A stretch of DNA of 64,000 nucleotides from Clostridia bacterium (GCA_017464305.1 JAFUDS010000015.1:22402-86401); one strand, 5' to 3'; shown: positions 16,424-25,031, counted from the first letter of the stretch. Program-made: numbers and translations. The notes: a model not told the origin generated them from the letters alone.

Positions 16424-17724
16424 GCCGCAGCAAGCCTCCTCTTGTTCACGTTGCCCTTTATGAGATACCGGCAAGCGTCCATCAAATGATCTTTCTCTTT
16501 GACCGGCTTCTCCTCACCGTGCAGCGCGGCCTTTTGATCCCAAACATAGGTGCTGATCTCCCGGCGGAAATATTTGAGGTGCCGGGCGACCCTTATCCGG
16601 CGCTTATAGATCATCGTGGCCGTGAGCCTGATCCCCTCGATCACCTCATTGTCCGCATCGATCACGATATACCCGCGGTTGCGCAGCTCATACGAAAACA
16701 CCTCCGCCGACGGGTCAACGATCACCCGGACCGTATGATCCCCGCCCACGAAGGTATCAAAATCATCCGCATACTGCGCGGCTGTTTTCTGCTGCTTGGA
16801 CGCCCTGGAATCGTGGTAGTATTCGTTGACGCACCAGAAGGTTTTGCCATCGTCCCAGGCTTCCAGGAAGGCCGTCGGGTTTTGCATGCCAAAGTCCACC
16901 GCCACATAATGCCGGGATATGGCACGCGCCCACGGCTCATTATCCGGGTCATAATCGAAGCTGTTTAACTCCTCATCCCACATATCGAAGATAAGCCCCT
17001 CGGCAGCCACCCACAGGCCCTCGATATACCGGCGGAAAAAGACACCGACATACATCCCTCGATACCTGGCCTTGGTTGCCTCGCTCAACGACGGGTTATC
17101 ATCCATCGTGAAGTGAATGTACAGGAACTTATTTTTTCGGTATTTATTGATCCAGTTGATTTTGAACCAATGCAGCCGCCCGTCCGGGTTGCAGTTGAAC
17201 CACAGCTTGGCCCCTTCCACAGAGCAGCGGGCCGTTGCCTGGTTTACAAAGGATTCCGGCATCAGGGCGACCTCATCAAACAGGCATCCGGCCAGGGTGA
17301 CGCCCTGGACGAGATTCTGGCTTGATTCGTCGCGCCCGCCGAAAAGGTAAAAGAGGTTGTAGACGCTCCCGCGCCTGATGATCAGCATGTTATCGCCCCG
17401 GCGATCCTCCACCACATAGCCCCGACTGGTCGCCGTCCTTTTGAGGTCGTTGATCACGTTGCGGCGCAGGGAGCCGATGGTCTTTCCGCATATACCGAAA
17501 TTCATGCCGTTAAACCGGGTCATGGCCCACATGACAAAAGAGATCGCCATGGTCAAGGTCTTTCCGGCGCGGATCGATCCATCGGCAATGATCCCGTTAT
17601 GATCCTTATATGGGCTGGAATCCGTCCACCAGGTAAGCACCTGCTTTTGACGCTTGGAGAAGGCGACGAACTTGAACCCGGTATCCCGCACCCTATTCAG
17701 CGTCCGAATCTTCATCTTCGCCAC
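16420..17724 (-). CDS. terL: Terminase large subunit
   Basis: A 434-aa packaging motor. Walker A is GSIRAGKT (49-56) and Walker B is CLFDE (147-151). The C-terminal nuclease part includes YVAVDFGMQNP and DHLMDACRY with acidic residues. It cuts concatemers and drives DNA into the prohead. It overlaps the small subunit gene by 32 nt and the portal gene by 4 nt. ATGs at codons 1 and 4 are both possible starts. Confidence 0.93.
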   Translation of the reverse strand: MAKMKIRTLNRVRDTGFKFVAFSKRQKQVLTWWTDSSPYKDHNGIIADGSIRAGKTLTMAISFVMWAMTRFNGMNFGICGKTIGSLRRNVINDLKRTATSRGYVVEDRRGDNMLIIRRGSVYNLFYLFGGRDESSQNLVQGVTLAGCLFDEVALMPESFVNQATARCSVEGAKLWFNCNPDGRLHWFKINWINKYRKNKFLYIHFTMDDNPSLSEATKARYRGMYVGVFFRRYIEGLWVAAEGLIFDMWDEELNSFDYDPDNEPWARAISRHYVAVDFGMQNPTAFLEAWDDGKTFWCVNEYYHDSRASKQQKTAAQYADDFDTFVGGDHTVRVIVDPSAEVFSYELRNRGYIVIDADNEVIEGIRLTATMIYKRRIRVARHLKYFRREISTYVWDQKAALHGEEKPVKEKDHLMDACRYLIKGNVNKRRLAAA

Positions 17725-18235
17725 CGTCCTCTAAATCCATCGGCACATCCTCCGGCCCGTCAAAGGCATTGACGGCGTTCAGGGCCTCAATGAATCCATC
17801 ATCCGCGACCTCAGGAGGCGCATACTGCATTTCCAACATCTGGCGCTCATGCTCCATACGCTCGCGCTCGCGGTTGGTCGCGGCGTCCTCGCCCATGATT
17901 TCCAGGATCAACCTGTGGGCCTTTACATCCCCTCTCATGGCCTTTTGCATCAAGGCAGCCGTGGCGATCAGCTCCAAATCATACTGATCCTTGTTCTTGC
18001 CGCTGCCTTGGATGCCCAGGCGATCCACGACTTTCCGGGTCTCGGCATCCATGACCGGCTTGGATTTCAGCACGCTCTCCATGATCTTTCTGGCGTCCCT
18101 TTTCCGTCGGCGCGCTATGCCGCTGGCCTTGCCTCCCTTGGACTTCAATTCTCGCTGTTCTTCCGCTGTTCTTTTCTCCGTTGAGCCGAATTGATAGCCC
18201 TTGATGTTTTCATCGTTTGCCACTTCACCACCCAC
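17693..18235 (-). CDS. terS: Terminase small subunit
   Basis: A 180-aa protein just upstream of the large subunit, with a basic region (KGGKASGIARRRKRDARKI) and an acidic C-terminal tail. It is of the small-terminase type common in Firmicutes phages that recognises packaging DNA. The longest frame starts with GTG at 18235; a second GTG at 18223, preceded by GGGTGGTG, may be the real start. Confidence 0.78.
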   Translation of the reverse strand: MGGEVANDENIKGYQFGSTEKRTAEEQRELKSKGGKASGIARRRKRDARKIMESVLKSKPVMDAETRKVVDRLGIQGSGKNKDQYDLELIATAALMQKAMRGDVKAHRLILEIMGEDAATNRERERMEHERQMLEMQYAPPEVADDGFIEALNAVNAFDGPEDVPMDLEDGGEDEDSDAE

Positions 18236-18254
18236 TTATTTTGATGGCCTATTC

Positions 18255-19316
18255 TCACCCCGGACGGCGTAACCACTGGCGGTAAACCTGCCTCGCAATC
18301 TGCGCCATCATCACAGGCGGAACGCTCATGCCGCATACATACTGCGGCGACTGATCCAGGAAATTGTAATCCTGGGGGAAAGACTGGATGTTGATAAAAT
18401 CCCCATCGGAGAACTTGGCCGCGTCATATCCCCGATAAAAGGTTGATCCGCTGGTCAGCGTCGGCGCCACTCGATTATCATTGACAATCGGGATGGTGAA
18501 TCCGGAATTTTTCCCGTACAGGCGAAGGTTGATGTCGGCCATGCAGGTATCCTCCGGCCTCCGCTTCTGCATCAGCCTGAATGCGTCAGTATCCTCAGAT
18601 ACGGGAACACCCGTTCTCGTTCTCACCTCTCCAAAGGGGATCACCTGCTCATCAAAGGCCAGAGCCAACTTCGGGAATTTCTGATCCTCCCGCCGGGCAA
18701 TGAAAAAGACCCGCTCCCGGGCCTGCGGCACTCCCATTCTCGCGGAATTGAGGAGGAATATCTGCGGCACATATCCGGCAGCTCTGAACGCCTTGACGAT
18801 CTCGTTCACATATCCCTTAGCGTTCCCGGTGATCAGCCCCTTCACGTTCTCCGCGACCACCACCCTGGGTTTCAGCTTGGCAGCTACGTTGATAAAGGCA
18901 AAGAACAGATCATCCAGGCGCTGCATCTTCTGGCCCTCCCTGAACTGCTTTTCGGTGTTCCATCCCTTCTCCCGCTCTCCTGCCGTAGAGAACACGGAGC
19001 AGGGCGGCGATCCGTCCAGCACGTCCAGGTTAAACAGCTCACCGGGTAAATCCTTATCCGGGATAGATATAAATTCTCGTATATCCATGTTATAAGAGTA
19101 CATAGGTTTATGATTTATATTATATATTTTATTCATATCCCTATCTATCTCTACGTTCCCGATCACATGATACCCGGCGCGCTTATATCCCATGGACGAT
19201 CCGCCGCCGCAGGAAAAACAGGTGAACACGTTGCAGCCGTTCCACTCGATTTCCTTCAGCTCGGACAAATTCCATTTCCAGGGGAACACATGCCCCGCCA
19301 CTCTTTTATCACTCAT
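18255..19316 (-). CDS. DNA (cytosine-5) methyltransferase
   Basis: A 353-aa enzyme that transfers a methyl group from S-adenosylmethionine to cytosine. Motif I is FTCFSCGGGSSMGY (31-44), the catalytic Pro-Cys is in LDGSPPCSVFS (PC at 105-106), and ENV lies near 155. The start at 19316 overlaps the ParB-like stop; an ATG two codons earlier is equally possible. No cognate nuclease lies beside it, so it probably protects phage DNA. The phage also encodes MetK, the supplier of the methyl donor. Confidence 0.92.
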   Translation of the reverse strand: MSDKRVAGHVFPWKWNLSELKEIEWNGCNVFTCFSCGGGSSMGYKRAGYHVIGNVEIDRDMNKIYNINHKPMYSYNMDIREFISIPDKDLPGELFNLDVLDGSPPCSVFSTAGEREKGWNTEKQFREGQKMQRLDDLFFAFINVAAKLKPRVVVAENVKGLITGNAKGYVNEIVKAFRAAGYVPQIFLLNSARMGVPQARERVFFIARREDQKFPKLALAFDEQVIPFGEVRTRTGVPVSEDTDAFRLMQKRRPEDTCMADINLRLYGKNSGFTIPIVNDNRVAPTLTSGSTFYRGYDAAKFSDGDFINIQSFPQDYNFLDQSPQYVCGMSVPPVMMAQIARQVYRQWLRRPG

Positions 19317-19809
19317 ACTCATTGAACCTGAACCCGCAATCCGGGCACTCATACTCAAACGCATCATCCCCGAAGGAATCCGCGTCGATCTCTTTGCTGG
19401 TGTCCTTCGGCTCGAACACATCCCCAACGCCCAGATCAAAACCGAACTCGGACATATCGAACAGCCCGCCCACTTCATCCAGGGCTTCATTCATCAGGGG
19501 CAAATCCCACAGGGCCAGCTCAGCGACCTTATTATCAACCAGGCGATAGGCCTTGATCTGATCCTCGGTGAGATCATCGGCCAGCACCGTGGGAACTTCG
19601 TCCAGGTGCAGCTTCAAGGCGGCGCGGTACCGGGTATGACCGGCGACGATCACCCGCGTCTCCTCACTGTCCAGAATGATAGGCACCAGGAAGCCAAACG
19701 CCTGAATGGAGGCGGCCACGGCATCCACCGCATTATCATTCTTGCGGGGGTTGCGCTCATAGGGCTTTATATCAGCCAGGGAACGATAAACGATCTTCAG
19801 CTCGCTCAT
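19309..19809 (-). CDS. ParB-like N-terminal domain protein with zinc ribbon (second of pair)
   Basis: A 166-aa protein. Residues 8-100 follow the ParB/Srx fold (IKPYERNPRKND, then VIVAGHTRYRAALKL, and a YRLVDNKVAELALWD block). The C terminus has a CPDCGF half-ribbon. Its start overlaps the stop of its paralogue by 4 nt. Such proteins are common before terminase genes, often beside methyltransferases; nuclease or DNA-binding roles are suggested. Confidence 0.82.
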   Translation of the reverse strand: MSELKIVYRSLADIKPYERNPRKNDNAVDAVAASIQAFGFLVPIILDSEETRVIVAGHTRYRAALKLHLDEVPTVLADDLTEDQIKAYRLVDNKVAELALWDLPLMNEALDEVGGLFDMSEFGFDLGVGDVFEPKDTSKEIDADSFGDDAFEYECPDCGFRFNEYE

Positions 19810-20384
19810 TCAAAATCGCCCCCATCCTCCATATCATCCTCGTCCAAGAACTCATCAGCATCAAAAGAGGCGCCCGTTTTCGGGTGCCCCTCACTTTTCA
19901 GAAATACCTTGCCGCAGCGCGGACAGGTGACGAATTTATCACTCTTGCTCGTTCCCGCAGCGGCGCCCTCGCCGCCCTCATCATCCAGCATGGAATCATC
20001 CTTCTTGACGTTGAAGCCAAACAGGGACATATCGAACAGCTCCGAAATGCTGCTCATTTCCATGCTCAGCAGGGAGGCATCCCAGGAGGACAGCTCCCCG
20101 GTTTTGTTGTCGGCCAACTGGAAGGCTTTGAGCTGCTTCTCGTTCAGATCGGAGGCGACGATGCACGGCACCTTGACGATGTTCAACTCCTGCGCGGCCT
20201 TGTACCTGGTATGGCCCGCCCGGATCACATCATTGGCGTCAATGACAATCGGCACCCGGAAGCCGAACTCCCGGATGGATTCCACCACCGCCGGGACAGC
20301 CGCGTCATTCCGACGGGGATTCTTTTCATCGGGGATCAGCTCACTCAGCAGCTTATAGACAATGGCAATTCGTTTCTGCGGCAT
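19806..20384 (-). CDS. ParB-like N-terminal domain protein with zinc ribbon (first of pair)
   Basis: A 192-aa paralogue of the next gene: IPDEKNPRRND, AGHTRYKAAQELN, ADNKTGELSSWD, then a CPRCGKVF ribbon. The start at 20384 has GAGGAGGGC upstream, which rules out the longer frame to 20459. It is the first gene after the late promoter at 20512-20540. The pair probably arose by duplication. Confidence 0.82.
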   Translation of the reverse strand: MPQKRIAIVYKLLSELIPDEKNPRRNDAAVPAVVESIREFGFRVPIVIDANDVIRAGHTRYKAAQELNIVKVPCIVASDLNEKQLKAFQLADNKTGELSSWDASLLSMEMSSISELFDMSLFGFNVKKDDSMLDDEGGEGAAAGTSKSDKFVTCPRCGKVFLKSEGHPKTGASFDADEFLDEDDMEDGGDFE

Positions 20385-20473
20385 AAAACAGCCCTCCTCA
20401 GCCTGTTTCTCTCCACCCGACCAATTTACCGTCCGGCAGAGGATCATCGTGATATGCACCTTTTCAAAATATT

Positions 20474-20501
20474 AAAAACGCAGGGCCGAGGCTCTGCGTT
20501 T
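20474..20501 (-). terminator. Intrinsic terminator between early and late operons
   Basis: A 12-nt stem (20476-20487 with 20490-20501, one G-U pair) followed by TTTTTAATATTTT on the minus strand. It ends the early operon but also lies only a few bases after the predicted start of the late promoter. Confidence 0.88.
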
Positions 20502-20511
20502 CCGTGTCATA

Positions 20512-20540
20512 ATTATATCACGGGAATTTTCGGATGAAAA
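20512..20540 (-). promoter_or_regulatory. Candidate late promoter, extended -10
   Basis: Minus strand: -35 TTTTCA (20535-20540), 17-bp spacer, -10 TATAAT (20512-20517) preceded by TGA, an extended -10. It lies between the ArpU/sigma-like regulator and the first late gene. Transcription would start about 20505 and meet the terminator at 20501-20474 at once. Confidence 0.75.
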
Positions 20541-20600
20541 GAAGCAAATCCGGGGATACGGGGGGTGCATTTTCGGAGGTGTTCTATTTTTTGCCTCTCC

Positions 20601-21107
20601 TCAGGCAGCGAATTTATATATCTTTTCCAACGCCCGCTCTTTGATCCTCTTGAGGGCGTCCCGGCTGTACTCCTCGCCATACTGCAGCCGATACATGCAG
20701 ATCACCTCCCGCCAGGAATACTCCACATCCACGACCTTGTGAATGATAATCCACTTCTCCCGCTCATTGAGGCCCTGGAGCCAGGCATCCACATACTGGA
20801 TCACCCGCTGCCGCCGCGCATACTCATCCCGCAGCTCCCGCAGCTCTTTGTCCATTCCTCTGATCTCATCCGGCAGGAATCCGTCCGCATATCGGAGGAC
20901 GATCTTCTCCACGGGATTTCCAACCCCGCTCCCATGCGGCATCCCCGGCTCCATGCTCGGCGATTCCTGGGCGGCTTCCTGGATGAGCCTGGCCTTTTCC
21001 TGCTCGATCTCCGCCGCCAGCTCAGGTATCCGCTTTTCCAGGTATCCGCAGCGGCCCACGCTCTCCCGGTACTCGGCCAGCATAGCGTCCACTTGCTCAT
21101 GCGTCAT
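20601..21107 (-). CDS. ArpU/RinA-type late transcription regulator (sigma-like)
   Basis: A 168-aa protein ending the early operon. The N-terminal half is coiled coil; the C-terminal part (NEREKWIIIHKVVDVEYSWRE, then YGEEYSRDALKRIKERALEKI) resembles the region-4-like HTH of ArpU/RinA regulators that switch on phage late genes. It lies directly before the late promoter. The start at 21107 follows GGGGAGGTG. Confidence 0.75.
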   Translation of the reverse strand: MTHEQVDAMLAEYRESVGRCGYLEKRIPELAAEIEQEKARLIQEAAQESPSMEPGMPHGSGVGNPVEKIVLRYADGFLPDEIRGMDKELRELRDEYARRQRVIQYVDAWLQGLNEREKWIIIHKVVDVEYSWREVICMYRLQYGEEYSRDALKRIKERALEKIYKFAA

Positions 21108-21127
21108 TATCAATCACCTCCCCAGGA

Positions 21128-21544
21128 TCAGAACGGCAATTCATCATCATCCACTTGGATGAATCCGCCAGCGGCAGCTCCGGCGCCCTGGGCAGCTTCA
21201 CCGGCTCCCTGCTGCTTGCCTCCGCCCGGCTGAAACTCCACATCATCGGCCACGAAGGAGATTGAAAATCTCTTTTTCCCATCCTCAGTCTCCCAGGTGT
21301 TTGTCTGCACATGGCAGTCCACCGCCACCCTGCGGCCCTTGGTGAGATACTTTCCGCAATTCTCGCCCAGGGTGCGCCACGCCTCAATCGGGATGAAGTC
21401 CGCCCTTTTGACACCATCCTGTCCGGCTTTCTGCCGCTGCACGGCGACGGAAAATGTGCATTTCGTATATCCGCCCACCGTCGTGACCTCAGGATCACGG
21501 GTCAAATTGCCTATGAAGTGACAGCCATTAGATACTCTGCTCAT
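21128..21544 (-). CDS. ssb: Single-stranded DNA-binding protein
   Basis: A 138-aa SSB: OB fold at residues 1-105 (FIGNLTRDPEV, then TFSVAVQR, and DFIPIEAWRTLGENCGKYLTKG), a Gly/Ala/Gln linker, and the acidic tip DDDELPF used to recruit replication partners. It coats single-stranded DNA in replication and RecT-type recombination. Confidence 0.95.
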   Translation of the reverse strand: MSRVSNGCHFIGNLTRDPEVTTVGGYTKCTFSVAVQRQKAGQDGVKRADFIPIEAWRTLGENCGKYLTKGRRVAVDCHVQTNTWETEDGKKRFSISFVADDVEFQPGGGKQQGAGEAAQGAGAAAGGFIQVDDDELPF

Positions 21545-21547
21545 GGC

Positions 21548-22627
21548 TCACTCCTCCTCGGACTTCCTGGCCGTGTTGAAGGGATAGCGGTAATGGCAGC
21601 CGCCCGCCCGTTTTTCAAACCCGCCATCCAGGAGATGCAGATATTTGACCATCCCATAAGGCGTGAGATCGAAGGTATACCGCACCCACTCCTCAATCGG
21701 GATGCCCTGGTCATTTTCAATACTAACGCTGACCGGCTCCCGCTTTCCGATAGCATAGGCCAGTTGCACCTTGCACCATTTCAGGGTTGGGAATATATCC
21801 AGGGCGGTCTTGGCGATCTCATGGGCCATATAGGAGGCCGTGCGATCCACCTTGGACGGGTCTTTGCCAGAGAAGGCTCCGCCGCCCACCGGCATGAAGC
21901 CGCCGTACTGGTCGCAGACGATTTTCCGCCCTGTCAAGCCACAATCGGCCATCGGGCCGCCCAGGGTCCAGGCTCCGGCAGGATTGATAATATACTCGGC
22001 ATTGGGCGCATAGATTTCGTTGGCATACAGAAGGTTGAGGATGTACCGCTCCAGTTGATCGTGATTGATCCCCGGCAGATGGCAAGCGCTGATCACAATG
22101 GTTTCCACGGCGTCCATATTCTGAGGCTTGTCCAGGTCAACCGTCACCTGGGTTTTGGTGTCCCCTTTGAACGGCGTCTTTCCGGGATTCTCCTCAATAT
22201 CTTTTTCAATCGCCGCTATGATCTTATTCGCCAGGTCAAAGGCGAAGGGGAGACGGCTTTCCGTGCCGCGCTCCGCATAGCCGAACATGATCCCCTGATC
22301 CCCGGCAGCCGTGAGGGCGTTCCAGCCTTCTCCCACACCTCCGGCGATCTCCGGCGACTGATAGGAGATCACCTTTTTTACGGCCAGATTGCCATAGCCC
22401 AGGCCGCAGGATACCCGGTTGACGATCTCTGCAATATCCACGGCCTCCTCCGCCGCCGAAGTGACCTCCCCACACACAAACGCCTGACCATTCTTGACCA
22501 TGCACTCAACGGCCACATGGCTGTTGGGATCAAGGGCCAGGTATGCGTCCAGGATCGCGTCGCTGATCTGATCCGCCATTTTATCGGGATGGTATTTGCT
22601 TACTTGCTCCGTACTGAACAATCTCAT
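21548..22627 (-). CDS. metK: S-adenosylmethionine synthetase
   Basis: A 359-aa enzyme making SAM from methionine and ATP. Present are HPDKMADQISDAILD (13-27), GDQGIMFGYA (109-118) and the GGGAFSGKDPSKVDR phosphate-binding block. The start at 22627 has GGAGG 8 nt upstream. It is slightly shorter than bacterial MetK (about 380-400 aa) but all motifs are intact. In this phage it could support the two methyltransferases. Confidence 0.95.
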   Translation of the reverse strand: MRLFSTEQVSKYHPDKMADQISDAILDAYLALDPNSHVAVECMVKNGQAFVCGEVTSAAEEAVDIAEIVNRVSCGLGYGNLAVKKVISYQSPEIAGGVGEGWNALTAAGDQGIMFGYAERGTESRLPFAFDLANKIIAAIEKDIEENPGKTPFKGDTKTQVTVDLDKPQNMDAVETIVISACHLPGINHDQLERYILNLLYANEIYAPNAEYIINPAGAWTLGGPMADCGLTGRKIVCDQYGGFMPVGGGAFSGKDPSKVDRTASYMAHEIAKTALDIFPTLKWCKVQLAYAIGKREPVSVSIENDQGIPIEEWVRYTFDLTPYGMVKYLHLLDGGFEKRAGGCHYRYPFNTARKSEEE

Positions 22628-22657
22628 TCTTTTATCCTCCATCGTATACATATTATT

Positions 22658-22876
22658 TTATATTAACATAGAGACTTGTCCGGCAATCTCCCGGTTTTTT
22701 GCTTGACTGTCAACCGGCAGCGCGTCCGAACTACGGTATGGGAACAGGGGGCAATCCCTCGATGCGCACAGCTTGACGAGCTTTGTCTGGCCGCACATAC
22801 AATCCGCACACTTCTTACGAATTGCCAATAGGAGATCGTTTTGCTTCGGGAGATTTCTCGACACCTTCTTGCACCT
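22658..22876 (-). CDS. Small cysteine-containing early protein
   Basis: A 72-aa protein with KKCADCMCGQTKLVKLCASRDCPLFPYR, five cysteines that suggest a zinc site. The GTG at 22876 is preferred because GGAGGT lies 8 nt before it; the frame opens further upstream. It overlaps the end of the next gene up. This kind of small Cys protein is frequent in Firmicutes phage early operons. Confidence 0.6.
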   Translation of the reverse strand, partial: RCKKVSRNLPKQNDLLLAIRKKCADCMCGQTKLVKLCASRDCPLFPYRSSDALPVDSQAKNREIAGQVSMLI

Positions 22877-23102
22877 CCATGACATACGGCCCAGCAAATA
22901 TCCCGTTAATCAGCTTGGCAACGGTTTCGGGGGATTCGATCACATGGCAGACGGTATTATCCGATGTAGTGAGCGCCACAAGGGTATATCCCTTGTATTG
23001 GTTTTCCATGGTTTCCTCGGTTACGCTTTCAATAGCATCGGGGTTTATATAGACCGGCTTTCCTTCCCTTTTTGCCAGGGTCAGCTTTATCAATCGGGCC
23101 AT
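22815..23102 (-). CDS. Small FlbD-like early protein
   Basis: A 95-aa protein starting at 23102 behind GGGAGGTATAAG. The N-terminal MARLIKLTLAKREGKPVYIN with DAIESVTE resembles the small FlbD-type beta fold. No function known for phage copies. Confidence 0.6.
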   Translation of the reverse strand: MARLIKLTLAKREGKPVYINPDAIESVTEETMENQYKGYTLVALTTSDNTVCHVIESPETVAKLINGIFAGPYVMEVQEGVEKSPEAKRSPIGNS

Positions 23103-23103
23103 C

Positions 23104-23433
23104 TTATACCTCCCTATGAATACTCCGCTCCGGGTCAAAACCGTCGGGATACCGTTTCAGCAGCTTATCGATGTTATATTCAAAGACTTCCTGGGGATCA
23201 ATCTTCTCGGCAAAGCACAGCTCCATCACACCCCACATCAGATCTCCCAGCTCCTCGATCAAGTGATCCTTGACCACCTCATGCCCCTGCAACTGCTTTT
23301 GATAAATGGCATGGACTTCTCCCAGCTCGGACGCCATTTCAAACAGGGCGTGATTACGAACATCCAGCATGGACAGCTTCGGGTTTATCGTGCGGCCTGC
23401 GGCCTTGGCATACTCTCTGATCGTCATTTCCAT
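23104..23433 (-). CDS. MazG-like nucleotide pyrophosphohydrolase
   Basis: A 109-aa all-alpha protein. The pairs FEMASELGEV and IEELGDLMWGVMEL give the acidic metal-binding pattern of MazG/dUTPase-type NTP pyrophosphatases. It may clean the nucleotide pool or lower alarmone levels. The start at 23433 has GGAGGG upstream. Confidence 0.78.
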   Translation of the reverse strand: MEMTIREYAKAAGRTINPKLSMLDVRNHALFEMASELGEVHAIYQKQLQGHEVVKDHLIEELGDLMWGVMELCFAEKIDPQEVFEYNIDKLLKRYPDGFDPERSIHREV

Positions 23434-23446
23434 TTTTCATCCCTCC

Positions 23447-23659
23447 TCATACGACCTCAGAATCCGGGTCGGTTAAGTATTTTACTGCCCCCTCCATGCA
23501 ATGAGGGCAGAGGTCAAAATTCAAGGGATTCTGATCGTTCAATCCGAACATATCCCGGTAATACAGGGCCGCTGTATTTATATCCGCAGGGATATTCTCA
23601 TACTTTCCTTTGAACGGCTCATATAGCACCTTGCACCGATCGCACTTTCTCGCCAGCAT
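23447..23659 (-). CDS. Small protein with CxxC pairs
   Basis: A 70-aa protein with KCDRCKV near the start and DLCPHCME later, a likely zinc-binding treble-clef or ribbon. The start at 23659 has GGGAGG 7 nt upstream. Function unknown. Confidence 0.6.
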   Translation of the reverse strand: MLARKCDRCKVLYEPFKGKYENIPADINTAALYYRDMFGLNDQNPLNFDLCPHCMEGAVKYLTDPDSEVV

Positions 23660-23661
23660 TT

Positions 23662-23991
23662 TCATTCCTCCCAATCATCAGATTCGCAGATGGTGAGACC
23701 TTCCAGCTCTTTCTCCCTGGCCTTAATCTCGGCCCGCAGCTTATTGATCCTCGCCCATCTTTCCAGGTCTTGATCCAGGAGCACCGGCAGCCGCACCTTC
23801 AAAACCTCGGCAATCCGGCAGCACGTTGACAATGGCAGCGAAGCCTCCGCGCCTCTCTCCGCCCGCGACAGGTAGCCAACCGACCTCCCCGCTTCTTTTT
23901 CAACCTCGCTGATGCTCTTGCCCTTCTCTCTACACAGAAAACGGACGTTTTTGCAGAACAAGGCCACGATTTTAGTACTCTCATCTGACAT
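23662..23991 (-). CDS. XRE-family HTH regulator
   Basis: A 109-aa protein with a HTH at residues about 10-65 (VRFLCREKGKSISEVEKEAG, then VGYLSRAERG) and a C-terminal charged helix. The start at 23991 is chosen for its GGAGG. It may regulate part of the early operon. Confidence 0.75.
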   Translation of the reverse strand: MSDESTKIVALFCKNVRFLCREKGKSISEVEKEAGRSVGYLSRAERGAEASLPLSTCCRIAEVLKVRLPVLLDQDLERWARINKLRAEIKAREKELEGLTICESDDWEE

Positions 23992-23993
23992 TT

Positions 23994-24542
23994 TCATTTC
24001 CTCCGATACTCGGCGAGCTTCCGTTGGTACTCCTCCGTGTCCACGAACCCGCAGCCTTTGAACTCCGGGCAGAATCCACGGTAAATACACTCCGGCACCA
24101 TAACGGAGGCCAGCACAGGATCACGCTCTGCGACCTGCTGCTTGACTTCCTTCCAGGCCTCCCGCGTTTCCTTGGCCGCCTGACTGCACAGCCTCCGGCG
24201 GCTAATGAAAATCAGCGCTTGGGCATTGGCAAGACATTCGTGATCCACCGGCGCATCCTGGCGGCTTGCGTCCCGATCAATGCCCGTCCTATCCGTCCGT
24301 TGGGTGCTGACCCAATGCTCGATCCCGTGCTTATGCCGGACGAAATGCACCGACACCCAGCTTTTCATCCCCGACCATTTCCAACCGAACATGATCCGCC
24401 GGATGGGAGAATGCTCGGCCAGGAGGATTGTTTTCTTCCAGGAATCGCTCGGATACGTGCCCTCTCCGTCCTTATGGATCGTTGTACGGGCGGATCGTTT
24501 CACCGATCCCCACACATCCAGGTACTCAGACCACTTTATCAT
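23994..24542 (-). CDS. ThyX-like fold protein
   Basis: A 182-aa protein. VRHKHGIEHWVSTQRTDR resembles the ThyX motif RHRxxSxNxxSxRY in position and character, followed by RRRLCSQAAKETREAWKEV and a Cys-rich end. It looks like a divergent flavin-dependent thymidylate synthase relative; the key serine pattern is altered, so activity is uncertain. Confidence 0.5.
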   Translation of the reverse strand: MIKWSEYLDVWGSVKRSARTTIHKDGEGTYPSDSWKKTILLAEHSPIRRIMFGWKWSGMKSWVSVHFVRHKHGIEHWVSTQRTDRTGIDRDASRQDAPVDHECLANAQALIFISRRRLCSQAAKETREAWKEVKQQVAERDPVLASVMVPECIYRGFCPEFKGCGFVDTEEYQRKLAEYRRK

Positions 24543-24882
24543 TTTTCTCAGCTCCTCCCTCTTGCATCTTTTTCATCCACGCACGGAGGAAATTTTCCCA
24601 ATATTCAGCACTCCCACAGGAATAACCCATCATTTCGGAAGGCTCGCACCTTTCAAGGATGTTTTTGCAATATGAGCAGCTAATATTATCCGCCACAACC
24701 AATGACAGCATCGCCGCCAGCGGCTCCAATGGGACGGCCTCAATGGACGGCGTTATGGTTTTGCTTTTTACAGAAGCAAAACACAAGGCTTTTGTAATCA
24801 TGCCTCCATTCATGCCGCCCGTTGCAACGCCATTGATTGAGCCAAGGGCGTCCTTGCGTTTTACCAAATCATTGTCGTTCAT
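24526..24882 (-). CDS. Small early protein with Cys/His motif
   Basis: A 118-aa protein, overlapping both neighbours. The centre has ISCSYCKNILERCEPS. Phage proteins of this layout are common in Clostridia early operons; no function known. Confidence 0.6.
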   Translation of the reverse strand: MNDNDLVKRKDALGSINGVATGGMNGGMITKALCFASVKSKTITPSIEAVPLEPLAAMLSLVVADNISCSYCKNILERCEPSEMMGYSCGSAEYWENFLRAWMKKMQEGGAEKNDKVV

Positions 24883-25031
24883 CCCTTCTTTGCCCCCTTA
24901 TCCGCCTCTTTCCATGCCTGATACAGCGCCCAGGCAACAGGATTCTTGATGAATCCGGGAATCACTTTGTTGGTGTTCTCGGCTTGTTGGTGATACTTTT
25001 CCAGGAGAGCAACGGCCTTTTTAATCGTCAT
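24879..25031 (-). CDS. Small 50-aa early protein
   Basis: A 50-aa protein (MTIKKAVALLEKYHQQAEN at the start) chosen over the longer frame because the ATG at 25031 overlaps the upstream stop and has AGGAGG nearby. It is mainly helical. Function unknown. Confidence 0.55.
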   Translation of the reverse strand: MTIKKAVALLEKYHQQAENTNKVIPGFIKNPVAWALYQAWKEADKGAKKG

